DNA of 64,000 nt, from assembly GCA_003249955.1 (NCBI GenBank), contig QKHS01000081.1, positions 1-64,000 of the forward strand. Direction: 5' to 3'. The position numbers and the translations under genes are program-made. This document shows positions 17,082-25,052 of the stretch, piece by piece. The DNA is from Bacteroidales bacterium (GTDB lineage Bacteria; Bacteroidota; Bacteroidia; Bacteroidales; ML635J-15). The notes beneath the pieces are model-generated. The model did not search any database and was not told the origin of the DNA. It saw only the letters and a program-made list of their open reading frames with translations. Position 1 is the first letter of the stretch. Each line of letters starts with the position of its first letter.

Positions 17082-17138
17082 TGCCTTCGACTACGCTCAG
17101 TCACCTGACTATCCGTTGACTGAGCGAAGCCGAAGGCA
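17082..17138. repeat. REP-like palindrome (cttcgac...ctcagtca type)
   Basis: Two 22-base arms, 17082-17103 and 17117-17138, are inverted and match at 20 of 22 positions around a 13-base loop. The arm sequence resembles a dispersed extragenic palindrome common in environmental bacterial genomes. It could fold into a strong hairpin between the hypothetical gene at 16312-16917 and the converging murF-alr gene. Confidence 0.75.
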
Positions 17139-17162
17139 ACAATAAAAAATAAAATTAATATG

Positions 17163-17222
17163 CCACGAAAGCACAAAATCACGAAAAAAGAGAACTCCTT
17201 TAGTGTTTTAGTGTTTTGGTGG
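17163..17222 (+). repeat. CACGAAAGCAC-type direct repeat, copy 2
   Basis: Second copy of the repeat at 16937-16990, slightly longer (an extra aatcac). Its end lies 45 bases from the stop codon of the murF-alr gene. Confidence 0.7.
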
Positions 17223-17267
17223 TAAAAAAAAATTTAAAAACTTAGTGCCCCATCATACCTTAAAATC

Positions 17268-19727
17268 TCAATCCTCAAAATAAACCCTCTTGACTCTCTG
17301 GCTTATTCCGGTGATTACTTCGTAAGGAATGGTTTTTAAAACAGACGACATTTCATTTATTGTATTCTGAGGACCGAAAATTATAACTTCATCGCCTTCT
17401 TTTGCATCAATACCGCTAATGTCTATCATGCACATATCCATGCAAATATCGCCGATTACAGGTACTTTTTTGCCATTAATAACAACTTTCCAGTGACCGT
17501 TACCCAAATGACGGTCAAGTCCGTCAGCATAGCCTACAGGAACTGTGGCAATGAGCGAATCGGCAGTAATTTTTCCCGACCGGTTATAACTTACAGTATC
17601 GCCTTTTTTAACTTTGTGAATCTGAGATATGGCAGATTTAAACTTAGATACCGGAACGAGTTTATCACATAATTCCGGAATTAACCCGTAAAGGCCTATT
17701 CCTAATCTTACCATCTCGAAATGATATTCGGGGAAACGTAAAATTCCGGCTGAGTTTAAAATATGACGGTCGGGTCTGTAACCTGACAAGTCTGCAATTT
17801 TTTCGTACATAAGACTGAATGTCTCTGCCTGCTGTACCGTAAAGTCATCAAAATCTGAGCTGTCACTGCCGGATAAATGTGAAAATACGCTGGCAATTTT
17901 TATTTTTCCCGATGTTTTAATCAGTTCGCATACTTCTTCAATATCTTCCGGCACCAGACCAAGGCGGTGCATACCGGTATCAAGTTTTATATGTATCGGA
18001 AAATCTGTAACATTACTGTCACGCAATTCTTTAACCAGTTCTTTAAGCAGGCTTACAGAGTAAACCTCCGGTTCCAGTCTGTACTCAATCATGGTATGCA
18101 ACGACTGCACATTAGGATTCATAACCATAACCGGAGTTTCAATACCGTTCTGTCTCAATTCCGTTCCTTCGTCAGTAAATGCCACTGCCAGATAATCAAT
18201 ACGGTTATGCTGTAAAAATGCTGCTATTTCGCGATATCCGCTACCATACGAAAAGGCCTTTACCATAACCATCATTTTGGTTCCGGGCTTTAGCAAAGAC
18301 TTGAAATAAAGCAAATTCTGACGCATAAGCGTTAAATCGGTTTCAATAACCGACAAATGGCTCTTTTGCTGTAGTTTTTTTGATATTTTCTCAAATTTAA
18401 AATCACGGGCACCTTTTAAAAGTACCGCTTTATCATAAAAAACAGACATTCCCGATTTCTCCAGAAAGCTTGCAGTATCCTCATAAAATACAGATCCTTC
18501 GGGAAAAACAGATTTGTTTCTGTTTAAAACTTCGCCTATGCCTATAAAATGATTTATCTTTTTGTCCTTCACAATTTTAGCTACCGATTTCATCAAATCA
18601 GGCTCAGGTTCATTACTCTGGTGAATATCAGACATAACCAGAACCGATTCTTTGTTGGCTTTTTTCTGATTTAGATAATCAAGAGCTATTTCCAGTGAAT
18701 TTATATCAGAATTGTACGAGTCGTTTATTATTATGCTGTTATGGATGCCGTCAATTGTTTCTAGACGCATTTTTACCCCGGACAAACTGCTGAATCTGTT
18801 AAGATATTTCTCGCTTATCTCTATGTCAAGTGCCGCAAGAACAGAAAAAGTACTTATTGCATTCTGTACAGATCCCTTGTCTGTAAACGGGATTCTGAAA
18901 CTATAAGTATTATTTTTGTAATCCAGGCTTATATCACTGAAGCTATCCTGAATTTTAATCTGCTTTACAAATATTTCAGCAGGGGCTTCCTTAGACCATG
19001 TAATTTTTCGTTTTACCTGACTGAGAAGTTCTTCCTGAGAACTTACCGGCTCACAATCTTTAGAATAAATAACTGTTTTGCAATTCTGCAAAAGCTTCAT
19101 TTTCTCGGCAGCTTTCTGCTCAGGGGAATCGAAATTTGCCTGGTGTGCCTGTCCGATATTTGTAATAATTCCTATATCCGGTTTAATAATTTTCTCAAGC
19201 AATTCCATTTCTCCGGGTTGTGAAATACCGGCTTCAATTATAGCCAGATCGCTGTCTTCTTCCAGTAACCATAGAGAAAGAGGAACTCCTGTTTGCGAAT
19301 TATAGCTTTTAGGCGAACGTGTAATGCGATAATACGGGCTTAAAATCCAATAAAGCCATTCCTTTACAATAGTTTTACCATTACTTCCGGTTATTGCAAT
19401 TACAGGATTTTTATAATTGTCACGTTTGTAGGCTGCAAGTTCCTGTAAAGCTTTTACAGGATTATTCACCATTAAAAAAGAAGCTTCGGGGTATTTTGTA
19501 CAATCGGTTTTTTTGCTGATTATAAAAGAGCGTACTCCTTTGGAATAAAGTTCAGGAATAAATTTATGTCCGTCATGCTGTTCTCCGGGAATTGCAACAA
19601 ATAAAGTCTCTTTAAAACGGCTTATTTTACGGCTGTCGATAATGATTTTAACAAAACTGTTGGTGGTAATCCCAAAAAACTCTCCTGAAACAAAATCTGA
19701 AATATTATTTAACGAATAAGATTGCAT
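17268..19727 (-). CDS. murF-alr: Bifunctional MurF ligase / alanine racemase
   Basis: An 819-residue fusion of two peptidoglycan enzymes. Residues 1-450 are UDP-MurNAc-tripeptide:D-Ala-D-Ala ligase (MurF), with a P-loop-like GSNGKT (114-119) and the Mur ligase segment NDSYNSD. Residues 455-819 are alanine racemase, with the PLP lysine in VKAFSYG (Lys490), the second catalytic Tyr in SYNRSG (Tyr714) and the conserved GDICMDMCMID block. Alr makes D-Ala, and MurF adds D-Ala-D-Ala to the precursor, so the fusion joins two steps of the same branch; Ddl is not in the window. This fusion is typical of Bacteroidota. The start codon abuts the stop of tdk, so the two genes form an operon transcribed leftward. 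Confidence 0.96.
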   Translation of the reverse strand: MQSYSLNNISDFVSGEFFGITTNSFVKIIIDSRKISRFKETLFVAIPGEQHDGHKFIPELYSKGVRSFIISKKTDCTKYPEASFLMVNNPVKALQELAAYKRDNYKNPVIAITGSNGKTIVKEWLYWILSPYYRITRSPKSYNSQTGVPLSLWLLEEDSDLAIIEAGISQPGEMELLEKIIKPDIGIITNIGQAHQANFDSPEQKAAEKMKLLQNCKTVIYSKDCEPVSSQEELLSQVKRKITWSKEAPAEIFVKQIKIQDSFSDISLDYKNNTYSFRIPFTDKGSVQNAISTFSVLAALDIEISEKYLNRFSSLSGVKMRLETIDGIHNSIIINDSYNSDINSLEIALDYLNQKKANKESVLVMSDIHQSNEPEPDLMKSVAKIVKDKKINHFIGIGEVLNRNKSVFPEGSVFYEDTASFLEKSGMSVFYDKAVLLKGARDFKFEKISKKLQQKSHLSVIETDLTLMRQNLLYFKSLLKPGTKMMVMVKAFSYGSGYREIAAFLQHNRIDYLAVAFTDEGTELRQNGIETPVMVMNPNVQSLHTMIEYRLEPEVYSVSLLKELVKELRDSNVTDFPIHIKLDTGMHRLGLVPEDIEEVCELIKTSGKIKIASVFSHLSGSDSSDFDDFTVQQAETFSLMYEKIADLSGYRPDRHILNSAGILRFPEYHFEMVRLGIGLYGLIPELCDKLVPVSKFKSAISQIHKVKKGDTVSYNRSGKITADSLIATVPVGYADGLDRHLGNGHWKVVINGKKVPVIGDICMDMCMIDISGIDAKEGDEVIIFGPQNTINEMSSVLKTIPYEVITGISQRVKRVYFED

Positions 19728-20306
19728 TTATTTTATTTTTGTTTCGTTATAACAACGCCTGCACAGAGGTTCGTAAATATCTTTTTCGCCCAGAACTACA
19801 GTTGCCGTACTTTCCGATTTACGATGCGAGAACTGGGCCAGATCGCCGCAATGCATACAAACAGCGTGAACTTTTGTAACATACTCCGCAACTGCAAACA
19901 AAGCCGGCATCGGACCGAAAGGCCGACCTTTAAAGTCCATGTCCAATCCTGCTACGATAACACGAATGCCACTATCAGCAAGACTTACACAAACATCAAC
20001 AATTCCGCTGTCAAAAAACTGGGCTTCGTCAATTCCTACAACATCTACATCGCCGGTCAAAAGCAAAATATTTTGTGACGACGGAACAGGAGTAGAGCGT
20101 ATCGAAGTTGAGTTATGAGAAACAACTTCTTCTTCACTATATCTTACGTCAATGGCAGGTTTAAAAATTTCGACTTTCTGTTTGGCATATTCGGCACGGC
20201 GCAAACGGCGTATCAACTCTTCTGTTTTGCCCGAAAACATTGATCCGGCAATAACTTCGATCCATCCTTTTTTGGGTTCACCTTTTCTCGACTGTTCAAG
20301 AAACAT
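19728..20306 (-). CDS. tdk: Thymidine kinase (type II)
   Basis: The 192-residue product phosphorylates thymidine for salvage. It has the P-loop GSMFSGKT near residue 21, the DEAQFF lid/catalytic segment, the substrate-site block [13 protein letters not shown], and two cysteine pairs (CMHC and CRRC) that bind structural zinc in this family. Length is normal. It is the first gene of a minus-strand pair with murF-alr and is divergent from the gene at 20369, with 62 bases between the starts. Confidence 0.96.
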   Translation of the reverse strand: MFLEQSRKGEPKKGWIEVIAGSMFSGKTEELIRRLRRAEYAKQKVEIFKPAIDVRYSEEEVVSHNSTSIRSTPVPSSQNILLLTGDVDVVGIDEAQFFDSGIVDVCVSLADSGIRVIVAGLDMDFKGRPFGPMPALFAVAEYVTKVHAVCMHCGDLAQFSHRKSESTATVVLGEKDIYEPLCRRCYNETKIK

Positions 20307-20322
20307 TTTTAAATAATTTTTC

Positions 20323-20330
20323 TAATTTTG
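20323..20330 (+). promoter_or_regulatory. TAnnTTTG promoter -7 element
   Basis: TAATTTTG matches the consensus exactly, 38 bases before the ATG at 20369, in the short divergent gap between tdk and the orphan gene. Confidence 0.5.
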
Positions 20331-20368
20331 TAAAAAATATTAATCACAAATTTAGAAAATTATTTAGC

Positions 20369-21214
20369 ATGGAGAAGATTATAACTTTAAAAGAAAGATT
20401 AAAAAAAATTTCTTTGTTTCTGGATACGATTGAAGGCACTGAAATGAACCGGTTGGAGAGAGATATCTTATTGCAGAAAGTCCGGGAATTTTATATGGAA
20501 GTTATTGATCTTAACGAAAAACAAATTGTTGACGAATTTAAACCGGAACCAAACTCTAAAGTTCACATAATCAAGAAAGAAGAACCCGTTGTGGTTGAAT
20601 TCAGCAAAAAACCTGAACCGGTAATTGAAAAGCAGCCTGAGCCTGTAAAAGAAGCACCTGCTCCGGTAATAACAGAAATTAAACCTGAACCAAAAGATGA
20701 TTTTGTAGTAGAATTTGTTGACAATTTTAATGAAGAGCCTAAACCTGCCGAAGAAGTTATAATTGCTCCTGAACCTGTAAAAGTTGAAGAACCTGTGAAA
20801 GAGCCTGTGGTAAATACAGTATCCGAAGTCAGTATAAAAAAACCGGTAGCTGAACAGGCTACACTATTCCCCGGAACCAATGGTACAGGCGTTAAAACTC
20901 TTGGAGAGCAACTGGGACAAAATAAAACATCTCTCAACGAAATGCTTGCATCCAAAAATAATACTCCTGATTTTTCATCCAGACTTAAACCCGTTACTGA
21001 CATAAAGTCTGCTATCGGTGTAGGTGACAGATTTTTGTTTATAAGAGAACTTTTTGGTGGTAACAACGAAATTTTTGAAGAGACAATAGCACATCTTAAC
21101 TCGTTGGGATCTTTCCAGGATGCTCAAAACTATCTTACATCAAAATTCAGATGGGACGAGTCCCAAAACACCGTCACATCATTTGTTAATATTGTAAAAA
21201 GAAGATATGCTTAA
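20369..21214 (+). CDS. Conserved-looking protein with Pro/Glu-rich linker
   Basis: The 281 residues split into three parts. There is an N-terminal helical segment (about 1-55, leucine and charge rich). A disordered middle (about 56-165) is full of KPEP, EPV and EPVK repeats. A compact C-terminal domain (about 195-281) has IGVGDRFLFIRELFGGN then a helix and a final TSKFRWDES segment. There is no signal peptide or membrane helix, so it is probably cytoplasmic. I recall similar C-terminal domains in other Bacteroidales but know no function. Its last 8 bases overlap the M28 peptidase start, so it leads an operon with the peptidase and rsmI. Confidence 0.8.
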   Translation: MEKIITLKERLKKISLFLDTIEGTEMNRLERDILLQKVREFYMEVIDLNEKQIVDEFKPEPNSKVHIIKKEEPVVVEFSKKPEPVIEKQPEPVKEAPAPVITEIKPEPKDDFVVEFVDNFNEEPKPAEEVIIAPEPVKVEEPVKEPVVNTVSEVSIKKPVAEQATLFPGTNGTGVKTLGEQLGQNKTSLNEMLASKNNTPDFSSRLKPVTDIKSAIGVGDRFLFIRELFGGNNEIFEETIAHLNSLGSFQDAQNYLTSKFRWDESQNTVTSFVNIVKRRYA

Positions 21215-22490
21215 AAATTCTTTGTATTTTTCTCTTTTACTGTTTTTCTCTTTAACATTTAATACCAGTGTTTTTTCGCAGAATAAAGAAAAAACTCTTG
21301 AAAGAATTGAAAAACTTGCATCGCCGGAATTTTACGGACGTGGTTACACAAATAACGGAGCCGGAATAGCTGCTGATTATCTGGCCGGTGAAATGAAAAA
21401 TGCCGGCCTCAGATTTTTCGGGGATTCGTATTTCCAGACATTTAAATACAATGTCAACACTTTTCCCGGCAAGTTAAAAGTAAAAACTGACAGAAAAACT
21501 TTAATCCCCGGTGTAGATTATTTAATAGGGCCGTCAACTCCTTCAGTTAAAGCAAAATATGAAATTTATCTTCCCGACTCTGTTTTGCTTAACGACACTG
21601 TAAAATTTGCAAATGAGCTAAAGTCCTGCAATTTCAGAGAAAAAGCATTTGTAATTGACTATGCTCAAACACAAAATATTGACATTAAAAAGTTCTACAT
21701 AAAAATTATGCGTCAAAACCAATGGTTTGGCTGTATTGCAGAACTTATTCCAGAAGAACTTATGTGGTCTGTAAGTACTCAGGTTCAGACTTATCCGGTG
21801 GTAAAAATAAAAAGAGAATCATTTGATAAAAGTTCAAAAACCATTCAGATTGATGTTAAGTCGGAATATGTAAGAGAATTTGAAGCAAAGAATGTAATAG
21901 GATATATACAGGGCGAGAAAGATGAGTGTTTTGTATTTACAGCTCACTACGATCATTTGGGACAAATGGGAAAGAAAGTTTACATTCCTGGAGCTCAGGA
22001 TAATGCCAGCGGTACTGCCATGGTTATGGATCTTGCAAATTACTATTCCCAAAACAAACCTGAATACTCAATTGTATTTATGCTTTTTTACGGAGAAGAA
22101 GCCGGACTTCTGGGATCATTGTACTACGTTCTTAATCCTATGTTCGATCTTGAAAAAATAAAGGCTGTAATAAATCTTGACATGGTGGGAACAGGAGATG
22201 ACGGAATTACAATGGTTAACGGTGCTTCGGAAGACTATAAGGATATATGGAGGAAATTTGAACGTCTAAATGTTGATAATGAATATTTTACAGTAATGAA
22301 AGCCCGTGGCGAATCTGCCAACAGCGATCATTATCCGTTTCATGAAATGGGAGTTCCCGCAATATTTATTTATACAATGGGAGGAAAGACATATTATCAC
22401 AATCTTAAAGACAAACCGGAGACACTTACTTTTACAGGATATAATCAGCTTTTCGAATTGCTTACCAAATTTGTGAAAGAATATGAGTAA
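21207..22490 (+). CDS. Secreted M28 family zinc peptidase
   Basis: A 427-residue exported aminopeptidase-like protein. A signal peptide is followed by cleavage before Gln (SVFS|QNKE). A propeptide or PA-like region spans about 25-230, then the M28 catalytic domain. Zinc ligands and catalytic residues are visible: HYDH (His247), AQDNASG (Asp265), GEEAG (Glu297/298), NLDMVG (Asp325), and a final His in TYYHN near 398. M28 enzymes remove amino acids or dipeptides from N-termini, here outside the cytoplasm. It overlaps the upstream gene by 8 bases and the rsmI gene by 8 bases, so all three are coupled. Confidence 0.93.
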   Translation: MLKNSLYFSLLLFFSLTFNTSVFSQNKEKTLERIEKLASPEFYGRGYTNNGAGIAADYLAGEMKNAGLRFFGDSYFQTFKYNVNTFPGKLKVKTDRKTLIPGVDYLIGPSTPSVKAKYEIYLPDSVLLNDTVKFANELKSCNFREKAFVIDYAQTQNIDIKKFYIKIMRQNQWFGCIAELIPEELMWSVSTQVQTYPVVKIKRESFDKSSKTIQIDVKSEYVREFEAKNVIGYIQGEKDECFVFTAHYDHLGQMGKKVYIPGAQDNASGTAMVMDLANYYSQNKPEYSIVFMLFYGEEAGLLGSLYYVLNPMFDLEKIKAVINLDMVGTGDDGITMVNGASEDYKDIWRKFERLNVDNEYFTVMKARGESANSDHYPFHEMGVPAIFIYTMGGKTYYHNLKDKPETLTFTGYNQLFELLTKFVKEYE

Positions 22491-23157
22491 ACTATACCTT
22501 GTGCCGACTCCCGTGGGGAATCTTGAAGACATAACTTTGAGAGCTATCCGGATTTTAAAGGAAGTTGATTTTATTCTTGCCGAAGATACCAGGACATCCG
22601 GATTTTTGTTAAAACATTTCGACATCTCCACAAAAATGTACAGTCATCACAAGTTTAACGAGCATCAGGCAGTTGAACACATTGCAGACAGGATATTAAA
22701 CGGAGAGAGTTGTGCTTTGATTTCTGATGCAGGAACACCATCAATTTCAGATCCAGGATTTTTACTTGTTAAAACCTGTATCGAAAAAGGAGCAGAGGTA
22801 GAATGCCTGCCTGGGGCAACAGCATTTGTTCCTGCACTGGCAGCATCAGGGCTTCCGTCTGAAAGATTCTGTTTTGAAGGATTTTTACCACAAAAAAAAG
22901 GCCGGAACAAAAAAGTTTCAGCACTTATTGACGAAGAACGCACAATGATATTTTACGAATCCCCGTTTCGTTTAACAAAAACCCTAGAATTATTCATTCA
23001 GTACTTCGGACCAGAGCGCAAAGCCTCTGTAGCACGCGAAATATCAAAACTGCACGAAGAAAATGCCCGTGGCACACTTCAGGAACTTCTCGACCATTTC
23101 AATGCAAAAACTGTTAAGGGCGAAATTGTGATTGTTGTGGAAGGGAAAACGGGATAA
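22483..23157 (+). CDS. rsmI: 16S rRNA (cytidine-1402-2'-O)-methyltransferase
   Basis: The 224-residue protein matches RsmI, which methylates the ribose of C1402 in 16S rRNA. Visible family motifs are LVPTPVGNLEDIT at the N-terminus, LAEDTRTS, LISDAGTPSISDPG and PGATAFVPALAASGLP. The last two form the SAM-binding pocket of this class. Length is a little short relative to forms with a C-terminal extension. It starts inside the last 8 bases of the M28 peptidase gene. The 90 bases after it hold short repeated words and no gene. Confidence 0.96.
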   Translation: MSKLYLVPTPVGNLEDITLRAIRILKEVDFILAEDTRTSGFLLKHFDISTKMYSHHKFNEHQAVEHIADRILNGESCALISDAGTPSISDPGFLLVKTCIEKGAEVECLPGATAFVPALAASGLPSERFCFEGFLPQKKGRNKKVSALIDEERTMIFYESPFRLTKTLELFIQYFGPERKASVAREISKLHEENARGTLQELLDHFNAKTVKGEIVIVVEGKTG

Positions 23158-23225
23158 CAGTTAAACAGTTGAACCGATGAACTAAAGAACTGTTGAACTG
23201 TTGACCCGATGAACCGATAAACTTA
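23158..23225 (+). repeat. Short irregular direct repeats after rsmI
   Basis: Words such as gttgaac, cgatgaac and gaactgttgaac recur several times in 65 bases. The pattern looks like slippage-derived or imported repeat DNA, not a gene or a terminator. There is no hairpin with a T-tract. Confidence 0.5.
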
Positions 23226-23247
23226 ACATAATAACAAACGCAAATTC

Positions 23248-23919
23248 ATGAGTTTTAAGGCAATAATATTTGATCTGGACGGGACTTTGGTAAATTCACT
23301 CGAAGATCTTGCTGATTCGATGAATATTGTTCTTAAAAAAAACGGCTTCCCTGATCATAATTATGAAGCTTACAGGTATTTCGTCGGTAAAGGGATCAGG
23401 AATCTTGTCACTAAAGCATTACCTGAGCCAAACCGAACGGAAGAACTGATTGACAGATGTTTAGCATTAATGATTAGTGAATATAATAAAAACTGTACAA
23501 ACAAAACAAGGCCATATAACGGCATTCCTGAATTGCTTAAAGAACTGGTTTCACGTAACATTAAAGTTGCAGTATTATCCAATAAAGCAGATGAATTCAC
23601 AAACAAAATTGTGAGTACTTTATTCCCCGATATTAGTTTTACTGCAATCATAGGCTTCACCGAAGAATCTTTAAGAAAACCAAATCCTGCAAATGCACTG
23701 TTAATAAGCCAAAAATCGGGATTAAAAGCGGATGAAATTATTTTTGCCGGGGACAGTGACATCGATATGAAAACCGCCTTTAACGCAGGAATGTTTCCGC
23801 TTGGCGTTCTATGGGGATTTCGTACTGCAGACGAATTAAAAGAAGCAGGAGCAAAGGCTCTTATTAAAAACCCGTCAGAAATTTTAGCCTTAATGCCAGA
23901 TATAACAGTGCTCCTGTAA
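23248..23919 (+). CDS. HAD-superfamily phosphatase, phosphoglycolate phosphatase-like
   Basis: A 223-residue HAD hydrolase. Motif I is DLDGTLVNS with the nucleophile and acid/base aspartates (Asp9 and Asp11), the cap domain covers about 18-85, motif II is VLSNKAD, motif III is the Lys in LRKPNP, and motif IV is GDSDIDM. The fold and size fit Gph-type phosphoglycolate phosphatases, but substrate range in this group is broad (for example pyrophosphatase PpaX is similar). The start follows the repeat-rich gap after rsmI. Confidence 0.9.
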   Translation: MSFKAIIFDLDGTLVNSLEDLADSMNIVLKKNGFPDHNYEAYRYFVGKGIRNLVTKALPEPNRTEELIDRCLALMISEYNKNCTNKTRPYNGIPELLKELVSRNIKVAVLSNKADEFTNKIVSTLFPDISFTAIIGFTEESLRKPNPANALLISQKSGLKADEIIFAGDSDIDMKTAFNAGMFPLGVLWGFRTADELKEAGAKALIKNPSEILALMPDITVLL

Positions 23920-24002
23920 AATTGGACATTAAAAAATTTTATATTTTGCAGTACAATCAAAAATCAGTAAAATTACTGCCCGAATAAGATTAAAATGCTT
24001 TT

Positions 24003-24791
24003 ATGACAACTTTACACAAAACATACAAATTCCCGAAAAGCAGGATTGCGACAAATGATGTTTGTGCAATCGGGCTTCAAAAGCACCATATTCCTGCAAT
24101 ACTTGAGATTGATGTCACGGAATGCCGCGAAAAAATCAGGCAATACAAAAGGACTAAAGGCAAAATTTCGTTCACAGCCTGGCTTATAAAAGTAATCTGT
24201 TCAACAATTAAGGATTACGAAGAAGTGGCGGCATATCTTAAAGGGAAAAGAGAACTGATTATTTTTGATGATATAAATGTGTCGGTAGCTGTAGAGAAAC
24301 TTATTAACGGGAGCAGAGTACCGATACCTTTGGTAGTGGAAAAAGCAGATAAAAGAAGTATTGAATCAATAACAGAACAAATAGAAGACGCACGGAATAA
24401 AGTGATTGCGGAATCGGATATTGTACTTCAGAAAAAATCAAACCGGTTCGAAGCAATATATTATCATTTACCGGGCTTTATCCGACGGTCGTTTTGGCGT
24501 TATTTTATAAGCCACCCGCATTTCGCGTATAAAAAAGCCGGTAATATTGCCTTCACCTCAATAGGCATGATGGGCAAAGCAAATGGCTGGTTTATTCCGG
24601 TTTCCGTTCATCCTGCCTGTTTCGGAATTGGCCGCATAGCAAAAAAGGCAGTAGCAGTTAACGATGAAATAAAAATCAGGGAAATTCTTAATATCACAGT
24701 TTTGCTCGACCACGATATTATAGACGGCGCTCAGATGGCAAGGTTTATCAGTGCCTTAACAGACAATATTGAGAAAGGGAAGGGGCTGTGA
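24003..24791 (+). CDS. Stand-alone 2-oxoacid dehydrogenase acyltransferase domain
   Basis: The 262-residue protein is the catalytic domain of the E2 acyltransferase family, with no lipoyl or subunit-binding domain. The active-site block reads DHDIIDGAQMARF, keeping the His and Asp of the usual HxxxDG motif. Also visible are the ISFTAWLIKV helix, the IAFTSIGMMGKANGWFIPV core and the GIGRI strand. Without a lipoyl arm it cannot work as a usual E2 component, so it may transfer acyl groups from CoA to an unknown acceptor, as do relatives of chloramphenicol acetyltransferase. It is not in an operon with any dehydrogenase subunit. Confidence 0.85.
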   Translation: MTTLHKTYKFPKSRIATNDVCAIGLQKHHIPAILEIDVTECREKIRQYKRTKGKISFTAWLIKVICSTIKDYEEVAAYLKGKRELIIFDDINVSVAVEKLINGSRVPIPLVVEKADKRSIESITEQIEDARNKVIAESDIVLQKKSNRFEAIYYHLPGFIRRSFWRYFISHPHFAYKKAGNIAFTSIGMMGKANGWFIPVSVHPACFGIGRIAKKAVAVNDEIKIREILNITVLLDHDIIDGAQMARFISALTDNIEKGKGL

Positions 24792-24861
24792 TAGATAAAA
24801 ACTCTACGGATTTTTAGTAATACAAGTTGTTTCGGCTTTTCAAAGTGTCATTTCCGCCATT

Positions 24862-24881
24862 TTGTCACCCCAACCTGACAA
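24862..24881. promoter_or_regulatory. Inverted repeat upstream of the dnaK sigma-54 promoter
   Basis: TTGTCA and TGACAA are separated by 8 bases. Further half-sites (TGTCA near 24846-24850 and TGACAAA at 24907-24913) lie around it. The arrangement, about 60-80 bases upstream of the sigma-54 element, is what an enhancer-binding activator of RpoN would need. Operator function is inference. Confidence 0.55.
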
Positions 24882-24942
24882 CACCAACACAATTTTTAAT
24901 TATTTTATGACAAATAAGCAGCAAAATTGCCGGTTTTTGCCA

Positions 24943-24957
24943 TGGCACAGCAATTGC
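24943..24957 (+). promoter_or_regulatory. Sigma-54 (RpoN) type -24/-12 promoter of dnaK
   Basis: TGGCACAGCAATTGC fits the RpoN consensus TGGCAC-R-N4-TTGC at every defined base, including the -24 GG and -12 GC with the required spacing. The expected start site is near 24968, leaving a leader of about 85 bases before the dnaK ATG at 25053. A short palindrome TGCCATGGCA overlaps its left side. No TAnnTTTG element is seen here. The 261-base gap holds no gene. Confidence 0.7.
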
Positions 24958-25052
24958 CAATGGCAGGATGTACAAATTGAACAGATTCGCCGGTGGCGGA
25001 AAGTTCAAAGAAGTTAAATCAAAATTTACTAACAATAGAAAAAACAAAAAAA

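Noticed and set aside
16937-17222. Possible CRISPR array in the repeat cluster
   Set aside because: Only two imperfect direct repeats with a palindrome between them; no regular spacers, leader or cas genes.
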